Source: an uncultured Mycoplasmatota bacterium
GTDB lineage: Bacteria; Bacillota_I; Bacilli_A; RF39; UBA660
Assembly (NCBI GenBank): GCA_946491675.1
Contig: CAMLYN010000008.1
Location: forward strand, 1 to 20,153
Reading direction: 5' to 3'
DNA: 20,153 bases
Shown here: in pieces, positions 8,226-15,331 of the stretch
Position numbering within the stretch: the first letter of the stretch is position 1
How the letters are laid out: each line of letters opens with the position of its first letter
Made by a program: the position numbers and the translations under genes
The notes under the pieces: model-generated
Told to the model about the DNA's origin: nothing
Databases searched by the model: none
What the model saw: only the letters and a program-made list of their open reading frames with translations

Positions 8226-10187
8226 TTATCTTCTCCTACTCTTTGCATCTAAATTATCAAAACTAGCACCCATATTCATTATAAATTCTTCTTCGTTTCG
8301 TGGATCTGCACCCACATAATCTTTTGTTACTGGTATACCGGAAACATAATCTGTATATCCATAAGGTCTTTGTATCATAGATGCATGACCTCCACTCAAT
8401 TTCATTACTGCTGTTGGCAAATCCATAATTTCTCTTAAAGGTGCTATACCAGACATCACAATATTAGTGCCATCAAAATCAATAGAATCATATAAAACAC
8501 CATAATTAGAAACTAAGCTTAAAATTGCTTTATAATCATCTTTTGGACTATTAATTGTATAAAACATATTAGGTTCTAATAATTTCATACCAGCATCTTT
8601 AAAAGCTCTCATTAGTGCTATTGGCACTGCTATATTAAAGTCTGCTGGATCTGATCCGACATTATCACATTTTCCATCAACTAGAGAAATTTCAGCATCT
8701 GTTACTTCCCATCCATACAAGCCTTGTTGACAATACATTTTAACCAATCTTTCAACTTGTTTTTGATACTTTGGAAATAAATAATCAGTAGAGAATTGCG
8801 ATTGATATTGCAAACCACTACCTTTAGGTAATGGTTTTACCTCAAAACCGACTCCAGATACTCTAGTATAATTAGCTTCGCCATATCCTATATTCAAAGG
8901 AGTTTCTTTATGAACTATAATCGGATTAGAAAATTTTGCTTGAATTCCAAATCGTTCTGATAAGATATTATCTATTACTTCGGCTTGTAATTTTCCCATT
9001 AGTTTAACTACGATTTGACCAGTTTCTTTATTAAACATTGCTTCTAAATCAGGATTTTCATCATTGATTATTTCAAGAGCCCTAATTAAATTTATTTGTT
9101 GGGATTTATCATCTACCTCTATAGTAGTTTGAAATAAAGGATTAATAAAGGAAACTTTTTTAAAATCAACTGGCTCTTTTCCAATAAATTCTCCACATTT
9201 TGCACTCAAGCCAGTTATTATGCCAATTTCTCCAGATGATAAATTATTTGCTTTCTTTTTTGTAAATCCATCTATAACACTTAATGTTCTTACTCTTTCC
9301 GCCTTACCATCTTGAGTTGGAATTTCTTCTCTATTTTCAATTTGCCCAGAAAGCATCTTGACATATAACTCTCTAACCTCATTTTCTCGTTTTACTGTAT
9401 ATACATATCCAGAATAGTCATCTGTTTTCGCAGGAGTAAAAGTAGGCAAATATTTGTCCATTGCATCTATTAAATATTTCATTCCTTCATCTAATAAAGC
9501 ACTGCCTCCATATACACAAAATAATGATCCATTTAATGCCAACTCTTTTATTTTTTCTTCCAAATATTCATTACTCATTTGTTCATTATTAACATATTTG
9601 TCCATAATTGAACTATCTAAATCGGCTAAGGTTTCTATAATTTCTTCTGTTGATGGTATTTTATATATTAATCCACCTTTTACACTTTCATCTTGTTCAA
9701 CTATAATTTTAGGTATAACTCGACTATCAAGTTTAGTTTTAATTTCATCTAACACTCTTTGATAATCTGCACCTAATCTATCCATTTTGTTTATAAATAT
9801 TAAAGTTGGTACTCCCTTTTCTTTTAACATATTCCATATAACTTGTGTTTGTGGTTCTATACCCTCAACACCAGATATTACTAAAATGGCACCATCTAAA
9901 ACATTTATTGCACGTTCTACCTCTGCTGAAAAATCAACATGACCTGGAGTATCAATTAATTGAATTATTTTATCTTTTAAAGGTATAGTAACTAAAGAAG
10001 CCTTTACTGATATTCCTCTACTTTGCTCTATTTTCATATTATCAGTAGTAGTATTACCATGGTCAACTCTACCAGTTTCTTTCTTCACGTTTGTATGTAC
10101 CAATAATTGTTCGGTTATAGTAGTTTTTCCTGCATTTGCATGAGCAAATATACCGAGTGTCATTATATTATTATTCATTTCAATCAT
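8226..10187 (-). CDS. TetM/EF-G-like ribosome-protection GTPase (probable self-immunity factor)
   Basis: 653 residues, close to the ~640 of TetM/TetO and shorter than EF-G. G motifs: AHANAGKT (15-22; the normal AHVDAGKT is altered), RGIS (57-60), DTPGHVDF (79-86), NKMD (133-136). Domain IV/V segments align with TetM (QQGLYGWEVTDAEISL; DPADF; GMKLLEP). The domain-IV loop that in TetM reads like YSPVSTPADF and dislodges tetracycline reads GKCDNVGSDPADF here, so I doubt classical tetracycline resistance. Family members bind the ribosomal A site and hydrolyse GTP. The ATG at 10187 overlaps the upstream TGA (ATGA). The ATG at 10178 is better spaced from the G7 ribosome site. Inside a RiPP operon the likely role is protection of the producer's ribosome or translation factors. 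A housekeeping translation factor is less likely given the operon. Confidence 0.85.
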   Translation of the reverse strand: MIEMNNNIMTLGIFAHANAGKTTITEQLLVHTNVKKETGRVDHGNTTTDNMKIEQSRGISVKASLVTIPLKDKIIQLIDTPGHVDFSAEVERAINVLDGAILVISGVEGIEPQTQVIWNMLKEKGVPTLIFINKMDRLGADYQRVLDEIKTKLDSRVIPKIIVEQDESVKGGLIYKIPSTEEIIETLADLDSSIMDKYVNNEQMSNEYLEEKIKELALNGSLFCVYGGSALLDEGMKYLIDAMDKYLPTFTPAKTDDYSGYVYTVKRENEVRELYVKMLSGQIENREEIPTQDGKAERVRTLSVIDGFTKKKANNLSSGEIGIITGLSAKCGEFIGKEPVDFKKVSFINPLFQTTIEVDDKSQQINLIRALEIINDENPDLEAMFNKETGQIVVKLMGKLQAEVIDNILSERFGIQAKFSNPIIVHKETPLNIGYGEANYTRVSGVGFEVKPLPKGSGLQYQSQFSTDYLFPKYQKQVERLVKMYCQQGLYGWEVTDAEISLVDGKCDNVGSDPADFNIAVPIALMRAFKDAGMKLLEPNMFYTINSPKDDYKAILSLVSNYGVLYDSIDFDGTNIVMSGIAPLREIMDLPTAVMKLSGGHASMIQRPYGYTDYVSGIPVTKDYVGADPRNEEEFIMNMGASFDNLDAKSRRR

Positions 10188-11086
10188 CCCCCCCTAGAAA
10201 GTAGTTTTATAATTTCATTTTCTAAAATATAATTTCCTTTTTTTAATAAATCATTCAAATTGTTTGAGATACAATCATTAATTTTTTTGTTTAATCTATC
10301 AATATTTTTTTCTGATAATTCCTCAAGTTTTAATGAAAAAGCACTATTATCTTTAACTAAATAAAAACTATTATTTATTAAATCTATCCATAAAGGAAAA
10401 TAAATTGACTTAGTTTTCAAAAATGTATTAGTAGAAAAATTGTCAAATATATTTGTATGAATTATAAGATTATATCCTGTTTTTCTGTATACTCTTTTTA
10501 TGATTTCTCTTAACTCTACTATATTTATATTAGAATCAAGATTATTTTCTATGCTTCTGCCATCATCAAGTAAGCAACAAAGATTAACTTTCTTTATACC
10601 ATACGTTCTTAACATATCAAGGGTTGATAACACCTGATTAATGTTTTGCCTAGTAACTGTCATTTGTACTGTAACATTTTTATTATTACTTTGCAAATAA
10701 TTTATTGTCCGTAAAACATTTTTATATGCATGACTATTTCCTCTAATGTCATTATGATAATCTTCTAATCCATCTATACTCAAGTTATAATCATCAACAT
10801 AATTACAAATTTTTTTATTAAGTATCATACCATTAGTAAAAATTGATGTTATCATTCCTTTTCGTTTACAATACTCTAGCATTTTTATTAAATTAGAAGA
10901 AACTGTACATTCTCCACCTGTTATCATAATTTTTTTAATTCCGAGGTCTTGTAATTTATCTATTGTTATTTTAAATTTTTGAAATATTTTATCAGAATTT
11001 TCGTAATCGTTGTTACCAGCATTCATATAGCAATGCTTACAATACAAATTACATTTATGGGTAATAATTATGTTCACATCATTCAT
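10184..11086 (-). CDS. Radical SAM enzyme without SPASM cysteines
   Basis: 300 residues. The [4Fe-4S] motif CNLYCKHC (C12, C16, C19) is nine residues after the start, and the SAM-binding MITGGE segment lies at about 54-59. The TIM-barrel body includes IFTNG and LSIDGLEDYHNDIRG, typical of peptide-modifying members. The C-terminal ~100 residues have no Cys cluster. The stretch INNSFYLVKDNSAFSLKLEE sits where a SPASM domain would begin, but its ligands are missing. The start overlaps the previous gene by 8 nt (ATGAATGA) with GAGGTGA upstream, and the stop overlaps the GTPase start by 4 nt. It probably carries out one modification on the precursor peptide, or a tailoring step on another metabolite. 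Confidence 0.88.
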   Translation of the reverse strand: MNDVNIIITHKCNLYCKHCYMNAGNNDYENSDKIFQKFKITIDKLQDLGIKKIMITGGECTVSSNLIKMLEYCKRKGMITSIFTNGMILNKKICNYVDDYNLSIDGLEDYHNDIRGNSHAYKNVLRTINYLQSNNKNVTVQMTVTRQNINQVLSTLDMLRTYGIKKVNLCCLLDDGRSIENNLDSNINIVELREIIKRVYRKTGYNLIIHTNIFDNFSTNTFLKTKSIYFPLWIDLINNSFYLVKDNSAFSLKLEELSEKNIDRLNKKINDCISNNLNDLLKKGNYILENEIIKLLSRGG

Positions 11087-11918
11087 TGTTTTTTATCACC
11101 TCATTTAAAAATGCAATATAATCAATTATTTGATATGGGCATTGATCAAGATATTCAATTAATAATATTTCATTATACTCAATAAATTTCTTATATTCTC
11201 TTTTGTTTTTGCATTTAAACAAAATTTCTTTTAAATTATTATTTTTTAAATTACCAATAATAATCTTTGGATTTTTAATCTCAACACAATAAACATTTCC
11301 ATTAGAATCGATATAAATATTTCTTGGAATATTATTACCATAAGTTCGATTACTATTTTTATTATTCAAATAAATATTATATGGGCAAGAATAAATTAAG
11401 TTTTTATCAATCAATATATTTGAGAAATTAATATATTCATTTTTTGAGTTTTTGCTTATCATAGCCAATGAATTATTAACTTTATCTATTTGATGCATAC
11501 TATAGTCAATTTTTAATAATATATTTTCATAATTATTAATAATTTCAAGTACTGACATCGCTTCATTGTATTGAAATGTTAATTCATAATAAAAGTCAGA
11601 ATTATAGTTCATTTTGTTAAAACTTTTAACATTACAACTAATTATAGTATAGAATAAGTAGTTCATCTTTTTTAATTCATCAAAATATCCATCATTATAA
11701 TTATCGATTTTTATAAATACAGTTATTTGATTAAATTCATATTTTATTAATTCATCATAAACATTCAAAATATCTTTTACATCACATACAATGTATATTC
11801 TTTGAATGCCAATTTCTTCCATTGATGATAAATTGTTTTGTAAAAAGTTGCAAAATAAACTTTTGTTATATTCAAGTGTTACCGATGCATTTTCTGTTTT
11901 TAAATATTTACTCATCAT
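11079..11918 (-). CDS. Radical-SAM-like protein lacking the Fe-S cysteines (degenerate partner)
   Basis: About 279 residues from the ATG-ATG at 11918/11915, which overlaps the previous stop. An in-frame ATG at 11942 gives 287. The N-terminal half has no CxxxCxxC. The C-terminal segment PRNIYIDSNGNVYCVEIKNP and IIIGNLKNNNLKEILFK is the signature lead-in of SPASM/twitch domains ('hyDSnGnVypC...iGNl...sl.eI'), here with too few cysteines for a cluster. I read it as a radical-SAM paralog that lost catalysis and serves as a binding or scaffold partner for a neighbouring enzyme. It lies between two active radical SAM genes with overlapping reading frames, which supports complex formation. The family assignment rests mainly on the C-terminal pattern. 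Confidence 0.6.
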   Translation of the reverse strand: MMSKYLKTENASVTLEYNKSLFCNFLQNNLSSMEEIGIQRIYIVCDVKDILNVYDELIKYEFNQITVFIKIDNYNDGYFDELKKMNYLFYTIISCNVKSFNKMNYNSDFYYELTFQYNEAMSVLEIINNYENILLKIDYSMHQIDKVNNSLAMISKNSKNEYINFSNILIDKNLIYSCPYNIYLNNKNSNRTYGNNIPRNIYIDSNGNVYCVEIKNPKIIIGNLKNNNLKEILFKCKNKREYKKFIEYNEILLIEYLDQCPYQIIDYIAFLNEVIKNNE

Positions 11919-13071
11919 ATAACTTACAGTTTGGCAAAGCATCTTTTATACTGTGGTATATTCCATAACTTATACCAAAGCACCCTGTGTTACAACCTTT
12001 AATTTTACAATCTTTGCACCCTTTCTTTGTTTTTCGTGTAATATTGTTAAATTTGTTTGCATTTTCACAATTCCATATTTGTGATATATCATCAGTTAAT
12101 ATATTACCCATCTTAAATTCTTCATATTTCAACATATCGCATGGGTAAACATCTCCATTAGAATCAACATTTATTCTTGTTTTGGCACAGTTACATTTTA
12201 ATAGACTAAATTTATAACTGTCCTCATCTGTAAATTTACTATTTTTATACAATTCTTCATAAAATTTAAAACCATCTATTCCCATGCCTAATTTTTCAAA
12301 TTTTGTATTTGTTTCGTGTTCTTTTATATAAATTAAATCTGTAAGTATTTTCTCATCTATTGTAACTAATTCAGTTTTTTTTCCACGTCCCATTGGTAAC
12401 ACTAAAATTGTTCCAAACGAAGTAGCCCCTTTTGAAGAAACATAATTATACATATCAATAATTTCATATTTATTTTGATTTGTTATAACCATTTGTGTTC
12501 TAAAATCCCATTTCATTTTATGGCATGTTTCTATTGCTGAAGTAGCTCCATCATAACTACCTCGCCCACGTAATCTGTCATTTAATTCTTTGTTTGTTGA
12601 ATCTAAACTAATTTTAATTCTTATCAAATTTTTATTTAAAGATGATAACTTTTCTAAAAAGTCTTTTGTAATTCCTGTCCCATTAGAAACAATTTCTACA
12701 AACACTCCATTTTGATTAAATAGTTTCACACATTCAAATAACTGCTTTACTAAAGTAGGCTCTCCACCTCTTATAGATACATATTTTATACCATTAGATA
12801 TTAATTTTTTTGCTATTTCAAGGCATTTATCATCATCTATTTTATTCTTATTACCTAATGCTGAAGCACTACAAAATACACAGTGAAGATTGCAATAATT
12901 AGTTATATCCCAAGTTGCATATAGAGGGTATGGTAATTTAATTTTTCCATTATTAATATAATGCTCATGTATAAAAACAAAAAAACCATCTGGTTGATAA
13001 TCAAGTTTATCTTCCTCACACAATTCATTATATTTAATAAATAATTCACTTAATTTATTCAAATAAATCAC
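11908..13071 (-). CDS. Radical SAM/SPASM peptide-modifying enzyme 2
   Basis: About 387 residues from the GTG at 13071, or 384 from the TTG at 13062. GAGGG is 2 nt from the GTG but 11 nt from the TTG, so the start is uncertain. A frame extension to 13146 is antecedent coding DNA of the PqqD-like gene. Radical SAM motif CNLHCVFC (C60, C64, C67), then SIRGGEPTL. The C-terminal SPASM cysteines lie in CNCAKTRINVDSNGDVYPC, CKDCKIKGCNTGC and a final NCKLYDE. The PMGRGKK segment is seen in MoaA/PqqE-like subfamilies. SPASM enzymes use auxiliary Fe-S clusters to oxidise or crosslink residues in peptides (thioether, C-C or C-O links). The substrate is most likely the 34-residue precursor. Confidence 0.9.
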   Translation of the reverse strand: MIYLNKLSELFIKYNELCEEDKLDYQPDGFFVFIHEHYINNGKIKLPYPLYATWDITNYCNLHCVFCSASALGNKNKIDDDKCLEIAKKLISNGIKYVSIRGGEPTLVKQLFECVKLFNQNGVFVEIVSNGTGITKDFLEKLSSLNKNLIRIKISLDSTNKELNDRLRGRGSYDGATSAIETCHKMKWDFRTQMVITNQNKYEIIDMYNYVSSKGATSFGTILVLPMGRGKKTELVTIDEKILTDLIYIKEHETNTKFEKLGMGIDGFKFYEELYKNSKFTDEDSYKFSLLKCNCAKTRINVDSNGDVYPCDMLKYEEFKMGNILTDDISQIWNCENANKFNNITRKTKKGCKDCKIKGCNTGCFGISYGIYHSIKDALPNCKLYDE

Positions 13072-13258
13072 ATCCCTCAAAATATTGTAAGTATTCTTGA
13101 ATATCATCTTTAGATTTTGAATTAATAATCTTAAATAGATAATCAAGAGCTATTTCATCTAACTTTAATACAACATTGGTTTTACAATTTAGAAAAAATC
13201 CGACTTTTTCATCTAAATCATCAGTTATATAATAAATTACATTTTTATTTAATTTCAT
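13055..13258 (-). CDS. PqqD-like RiPP recognition element protein
   Basis: 67 residues. Two N-terminal strands (KNVIYYITDDLDEKVGFFLN), then TNVVLKLDEIALDYLFKI with the conserved 'L-D-x-x-A-x-x-x-L/I' helix, then a helix KSKDDIQEYLQYF, as in PqqD-like proteins that bind leader peptides and hand them to radical SAM enzymes. It overlaps the preceding radical SAM gene by 14 nt and the following one by a few nt, so the three are translationally coupled. It may serve enzyme 2, which lacks an obvious N-terminal recognition domain. It is short and divergent, hence moderate confidence. Confidence 0.6.
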   Translation of the reverse strand: MKLNKNVIYYITDDLDEKVGFFLNCKTNVVLKLDEIALDYLFKIINSKSKDDIQEYLQYFEGCDLFE

Positions 13259-14462
13259 TTAAACTACACTCCCCACATAAAATACAAGAATTTAAATCTC
13301 TTTTATATAAACTATTCTTAAAGATTAAAGCTCTTGCTCTACAGCCACCGTTGCATAACTCTTTCTTTGAACACTTTTCATTACATTTTAAATCACCATA
13401 TAATTTATTCATATTTTCCCAACATGATAATAAACTGAAATCCTCATGGTTTATATTATCAAAAACAAATTGCTCTGTTATTAGACTTGGACACAAGCAA
13501 ACATTTCCGTTAGACTTAATATATAAAAATCGTTTACCAACTCCACAGTCTGTGATTTTTAATTCCACATTTAATTCTTTATTGTTATATAAATCGTGAA
13601 TTATTTGAACACTTTTAAATGTATTTTCATCTAATTGATTTGCTCTACCATTTGGTATAATCGCATCTAACACACATGGTAAATCCAACTTTTTTAGAAA
13701 CATAATTGTTTCATTAATAGTTTTTTCATTATGGTTTCCTACCATAGTATTTACTGACAATTCTATACTGGTATTTTTTAATTTAGAAATATTATTTAAT
13801 GTTTTTGATAGAGCACCGTTTACACCTCTAAATTCATCATGGACTTTTTCAATGTGTGAATCTATGCTTGTAATTACTTTTTTTACACAGTATTTATTGA
13901 GCAAGTTTATAATATCTTCTTTTTGGATTGTTAAATTAGAAAATATTGTTACTAGCATTCCTGCATCATATAATTTACTTAAAAGCAATTCTAAATCTTT
14001 ATACAAAAGAGGTTCCCCACCTGTTAAATCAAACTGGTATACATTTAATTCAACAGCTTGTTTTATTAAGTTATCCAAATCATCAATGTTTAAATGATAA
14101 TAATTTTCAGGCTTAAAATCGCCATAACAATGCTTACATCTTAAATTACATTTATCTGTTAATTCTACAAAAAGTCGTGCAGTATCAAATTTTTGTAGTT
14201 TTTTAATATTATGACATCTTTTCTGTTTATTCTTCTTTATTATTGATAGGTCTATTAATTGTTCAATTATATCTTCTATATCCTCATAATATTCTATAAG
14301 TTTTTCTAATGTTATTCCTTCATGTTGATAAATGTAATCCAACATATCAAACATATCTTCATTAATAATACTTTTAATATGTTTTTTCCTATCATATGTA
14401 AATATAGTGTTCTCAAAAGGATTATTAACAACAACAATATCTTGATTTATATATAGTTGCAT
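13245..14462 (-). CDS. Radical SAM/SPASM peptide maturase 1 with N-terminal recognition-like domain
   Basis: 405 residues. The first ~85 form a PqqD/RRE-like segment (strand VVVNNPFENTIFTYD, helices up to KKNKQ). CNLRCKHC gives C105, C109, C112, and LTGGEP is at 146-151. The C-terminal SPASM region is Cys-rich: CLC near 320, C347, C360, C364, C370, C374, then C393, C396, C399, enough for two auxiliary clusters. This layout (recognition domain, radical SAM, SPASM) is that of sactisynthases and related Cys-peptide maturases, which install thioether bonds from Cys to an alpha or other carbon. It directly follows the Cys-containing precursor (GGAGG 6-8 nt before the ATG), so it is the best candidate for first modification of that peptide. 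Confidence 0.93.
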   Translation of the reverse strand: MQLYINQDIVVVNNPFENTIFTYDRKKHIKSIINEDMFDMLDYIYQHEGITLEKLIEYYEDIEDIIEQLIDLSIIKKNKQKRCHNIKKLQKFDTARLFVELTDKCNLRCKHCYGDFKPENYYHLNIDDLDNLIKQAVELNVYQFDLTGGEPLLYKDLELLLSKLYDAGMLVTIFSNLTIQKEDIINLLNKYCVKKVITSIDSHIEKVHDEFRGVNGALSKTLNNISKLKNTSIELSVNTMVGNHNEKTINETIMFLKKLDLPCVLDAIIPNGRANQLDENTFKSVQIIHDLYNNKELNVELKITDCGVGKRFLYIKSNGNVCLCPSLITEQFVFDNINHEDFSLLSCWENMNKLYGDLKCNEKCSKKELCNGGCRARALIFKNSLYKRDLNSCILCGECSLNEIK

Positions 14463-14486
14463 AGTTTACCTCCAATTTAATAGTAA

Positions 14487-14516
14487 TTGAAGAAACAGGG
14501 ATCCCTGTTTCTTCAA
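14487..14516 (-). promoter_or_regulatory. 30-bp perfect palindrome between precursor and first maturase
   Basis: Half-site TTGAAGAAACAGGGA is followed by its exact complement. The RNA would form a hairpin of about 13 bp with a tight loop 1 nt after the precursor stop. It is followed by TTACTATT rather than a run of U, so read-through is expected. Such an intercistronic hairpin typically gives partial termination or 3' protection, keeping precursor mRNA in excess over enzyme mRNA. Confidence 0.7.
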
Positions 14517-14517
14517 G

Positions 14518-14622
14518 TTAAGCACTACAATGACAAGTTCCAGAAGCACAAGCAAATGAAGAAGATTTTGCTTTAACTACTGTGATTGTTGGCTTAACTT
14601 TTTTCGTAGTTTCTTTTTTCAT
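14518..14622 (-). CDS. RiPP precursor peptide, 34 residues, Cys-rich core
   Basis: The ATG at 14622 follows GGGAGG by 8 nt, an excellent ribosome site. The leader is basic and simple (MKKETTKKVKPTITVVKAK), with a strand-like PTITVVK that a PqqD-type domain could bind. The C-terminus is SSSFACASGTCHCSA: three Cys (25, 30, 32), one His, many Ser/Thr/Ala/Gly, no aromatics except Phe. Short leader plus small-residue/Cys core, immediately before a radical SAM/SPASM gene, is the layout of sactipeptides and related thioether RiPPs. No match to a named peptide is evident to me. The Cys-x-Cys plus His could instead bind metal. The peptide is cytoplasmic as made and has no double-glycine cleavage site. 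Confidence 0.85.
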   Translation of the reverse strand: MKKETTKKVKPTITVVKAKSSSFACASGTCHCSA

Positions 14623-14653
14623 CTGAACTACCTCCCATTAATTTTAGTTTTTT

Positions 14654-14682
14654 GACAATGAGATCCCTATAAACTCATTATC
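14654..14682 (-). promoter_or_regulatory. Hairpin upstream of the precursor gene
   Basis: Minus-strand GATAATGAG pairs with CTCATTGTC (9 bp with one G-U pair, 11-nt loop). It overlaps the region after the acetyltransferase stop and is followed by an A-run, so it is not a terminator. It could protect the 5' end of a processed precursor mRNA. Confidence 0.45.
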
Positions 14683-14688
14683 GCATTA

Positions 14689-15159
14689 TTATTTATTACT
14701 GAAATATAATTCAGCTCTTGCATACTTTCCAGTATGTTCAATTTTAAAATTACCATTAGTATAATTAGCAACAGTTTTTGTCCAAAAATTTTCTGCAATT
14801 GGAGAAGATGGCACTGCTTTAATAGTCCAATTACCTTTATACATATCAAATATTTTTCCAACAGCAGTTTCTCCAACTTTTTTTCCTTTATAATTATTTA
14901 ATACAAACATTTCGCTAATTTCATAATTATCATTTTTGTTGTTATCAACAAGAACAAAACCACATATATCATTCTCGCATTTAATGAAATAAGCATAATT
15001 ATCAGTAAAATACTTATCTAAATCATCATATACATATTCACATTTTGACGAATCAAAAGTAATAGGAAAATACATACTTAGATCATGTAAATATAACTGT
15101 AATAATTTTTCTACTTTATTCTTTTCATCTTTTGTTACTTTTTCTAATTTTATATCCAT
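14689..15159 (-). CDS. GNAT-family acetyltransferase, first gene of RiPP operon
   Basis: 156 residues from the ATG at 15159 with AGGAGTG 6 nt upstream. An in-frame TTG extension to 15237 is untranslated leader. The fold is recognisable from the central ISEMFVLNNYKGKKVGETAV segment (strand 4 plus an acetyl-CoA loop of the form x-x-x-G-K-x-V-G) and the later WTIKAVPSSPIAENFWTK. It transfers an acetyl group from acetyl-CoA to an amine; the substrate cannot be read from sequence. In this position it may acetylate the peptide product (tailoring or inactivation for self-protection) or a toxic shunt product. Such genes are also common free-standing resistance genes. Confidence 0.85.
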   Translation of the reverse strand: MDIKLEKVTKDEKNKVEKLLQLYLHDLSMYFPITFDSSKCEYVYDDLDKYFTDNYAYFIKCENDICGFVLVDNNKNDNYEISEMFVLNNYKGKKVGETAVGKIFDMYKGNWTIKAVPSSPIAENFWTKTVANYTNGNFKIEHTGKYARAELYFSNK

Positions 15160-15199
15160 TTTTTCACTCCTTACTATAAATATTTTATCATACAACCAC

Positions 15200-15238
15200 A
15201 AAAAAGGGGGACTAAAAATAAGGTCCTCCTCCTCCAAA
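15200..15238 (-). terminator. Leader terminator / attenuator with strong SD-like purine run
   Basis: About 35-70 nt after the promoter the RNA has GGAGGAGGAGG (15235-15225) running into GGAGGAC, a 10-nt loop, GTCCCCC and then TTTTTT (15205-15200). That is a 7-bp stem with one mismatch followed by a U-run, i.e. a weak intrinsic terminator before the first gene. The purine run is a near-perfect anti-16S match but no ATG follows at the proper distance, so ribosome binding there could compete with the hairpin. Confidence 0.45.
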
Positions 15239-15276
15239 ACGTATTAAATAAAATATAACTTCAATAATTGTGTTAT

Positions 15277-15305
15277 ATTCTACCATTATTTTCCAACTGT
15301 GTCAA
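15277..15305 (-). promoter_or_regulatory. Strong sigma-A promoter of the RiPP operon
   Basis: Minus-strand TTGACA (15305-15300), 17-bp spacer, TAGAAT (15282-15277): consensus -35 and a 5/6 -10 at ideal spacing. Transcription would begin near 15270, giving a ~110-nt leader before the acetyltransferase. Confidence 0.8.
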
Positions 15306-15331
15306 CAAATTATAAATATTTTTTGCTATTT

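Noticed and set aside
8226..10187. Calling the GTPase a tetracycline-resistance gene
   Set aside because: The domain IV loop lacks the YSPVS-type motif and the gene is coupled to RiPP genes; family membership alone does not show tetracycline resistance.
13072..13146. 25-codon extension of radical SAM 2
   Set aside because: It lies inside the PqqD-like gene in another frame and has no ribosome site.
13351..14097. Plus-strand open frames inside radical SAM gene 1
   Set aside because: They are antisense to conserved Cys motifs and have no family resemblance.
14487..14516. Treating the 30-bp palindrome as a full terminator
   Set aside because: No U-run follows and all biosynthetic enzymes lie downstream, so complete termination would silence the pathway.
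14667..14876. Alternative minus-strand frame overlapping the acetyltransferase end
   Set aside because: It is Leu/Ile-rich out-of-frame reading of the GNAT gene without a ribosome site.
15160..15237. 26-codon TTG-initiated N-terminal extension of the acetyltransferase
   Set aside because: It would translate the purine run and terminator hairpin; the ATG at 15159 has a proper AGGAG and matches the GNAT N-terminus.
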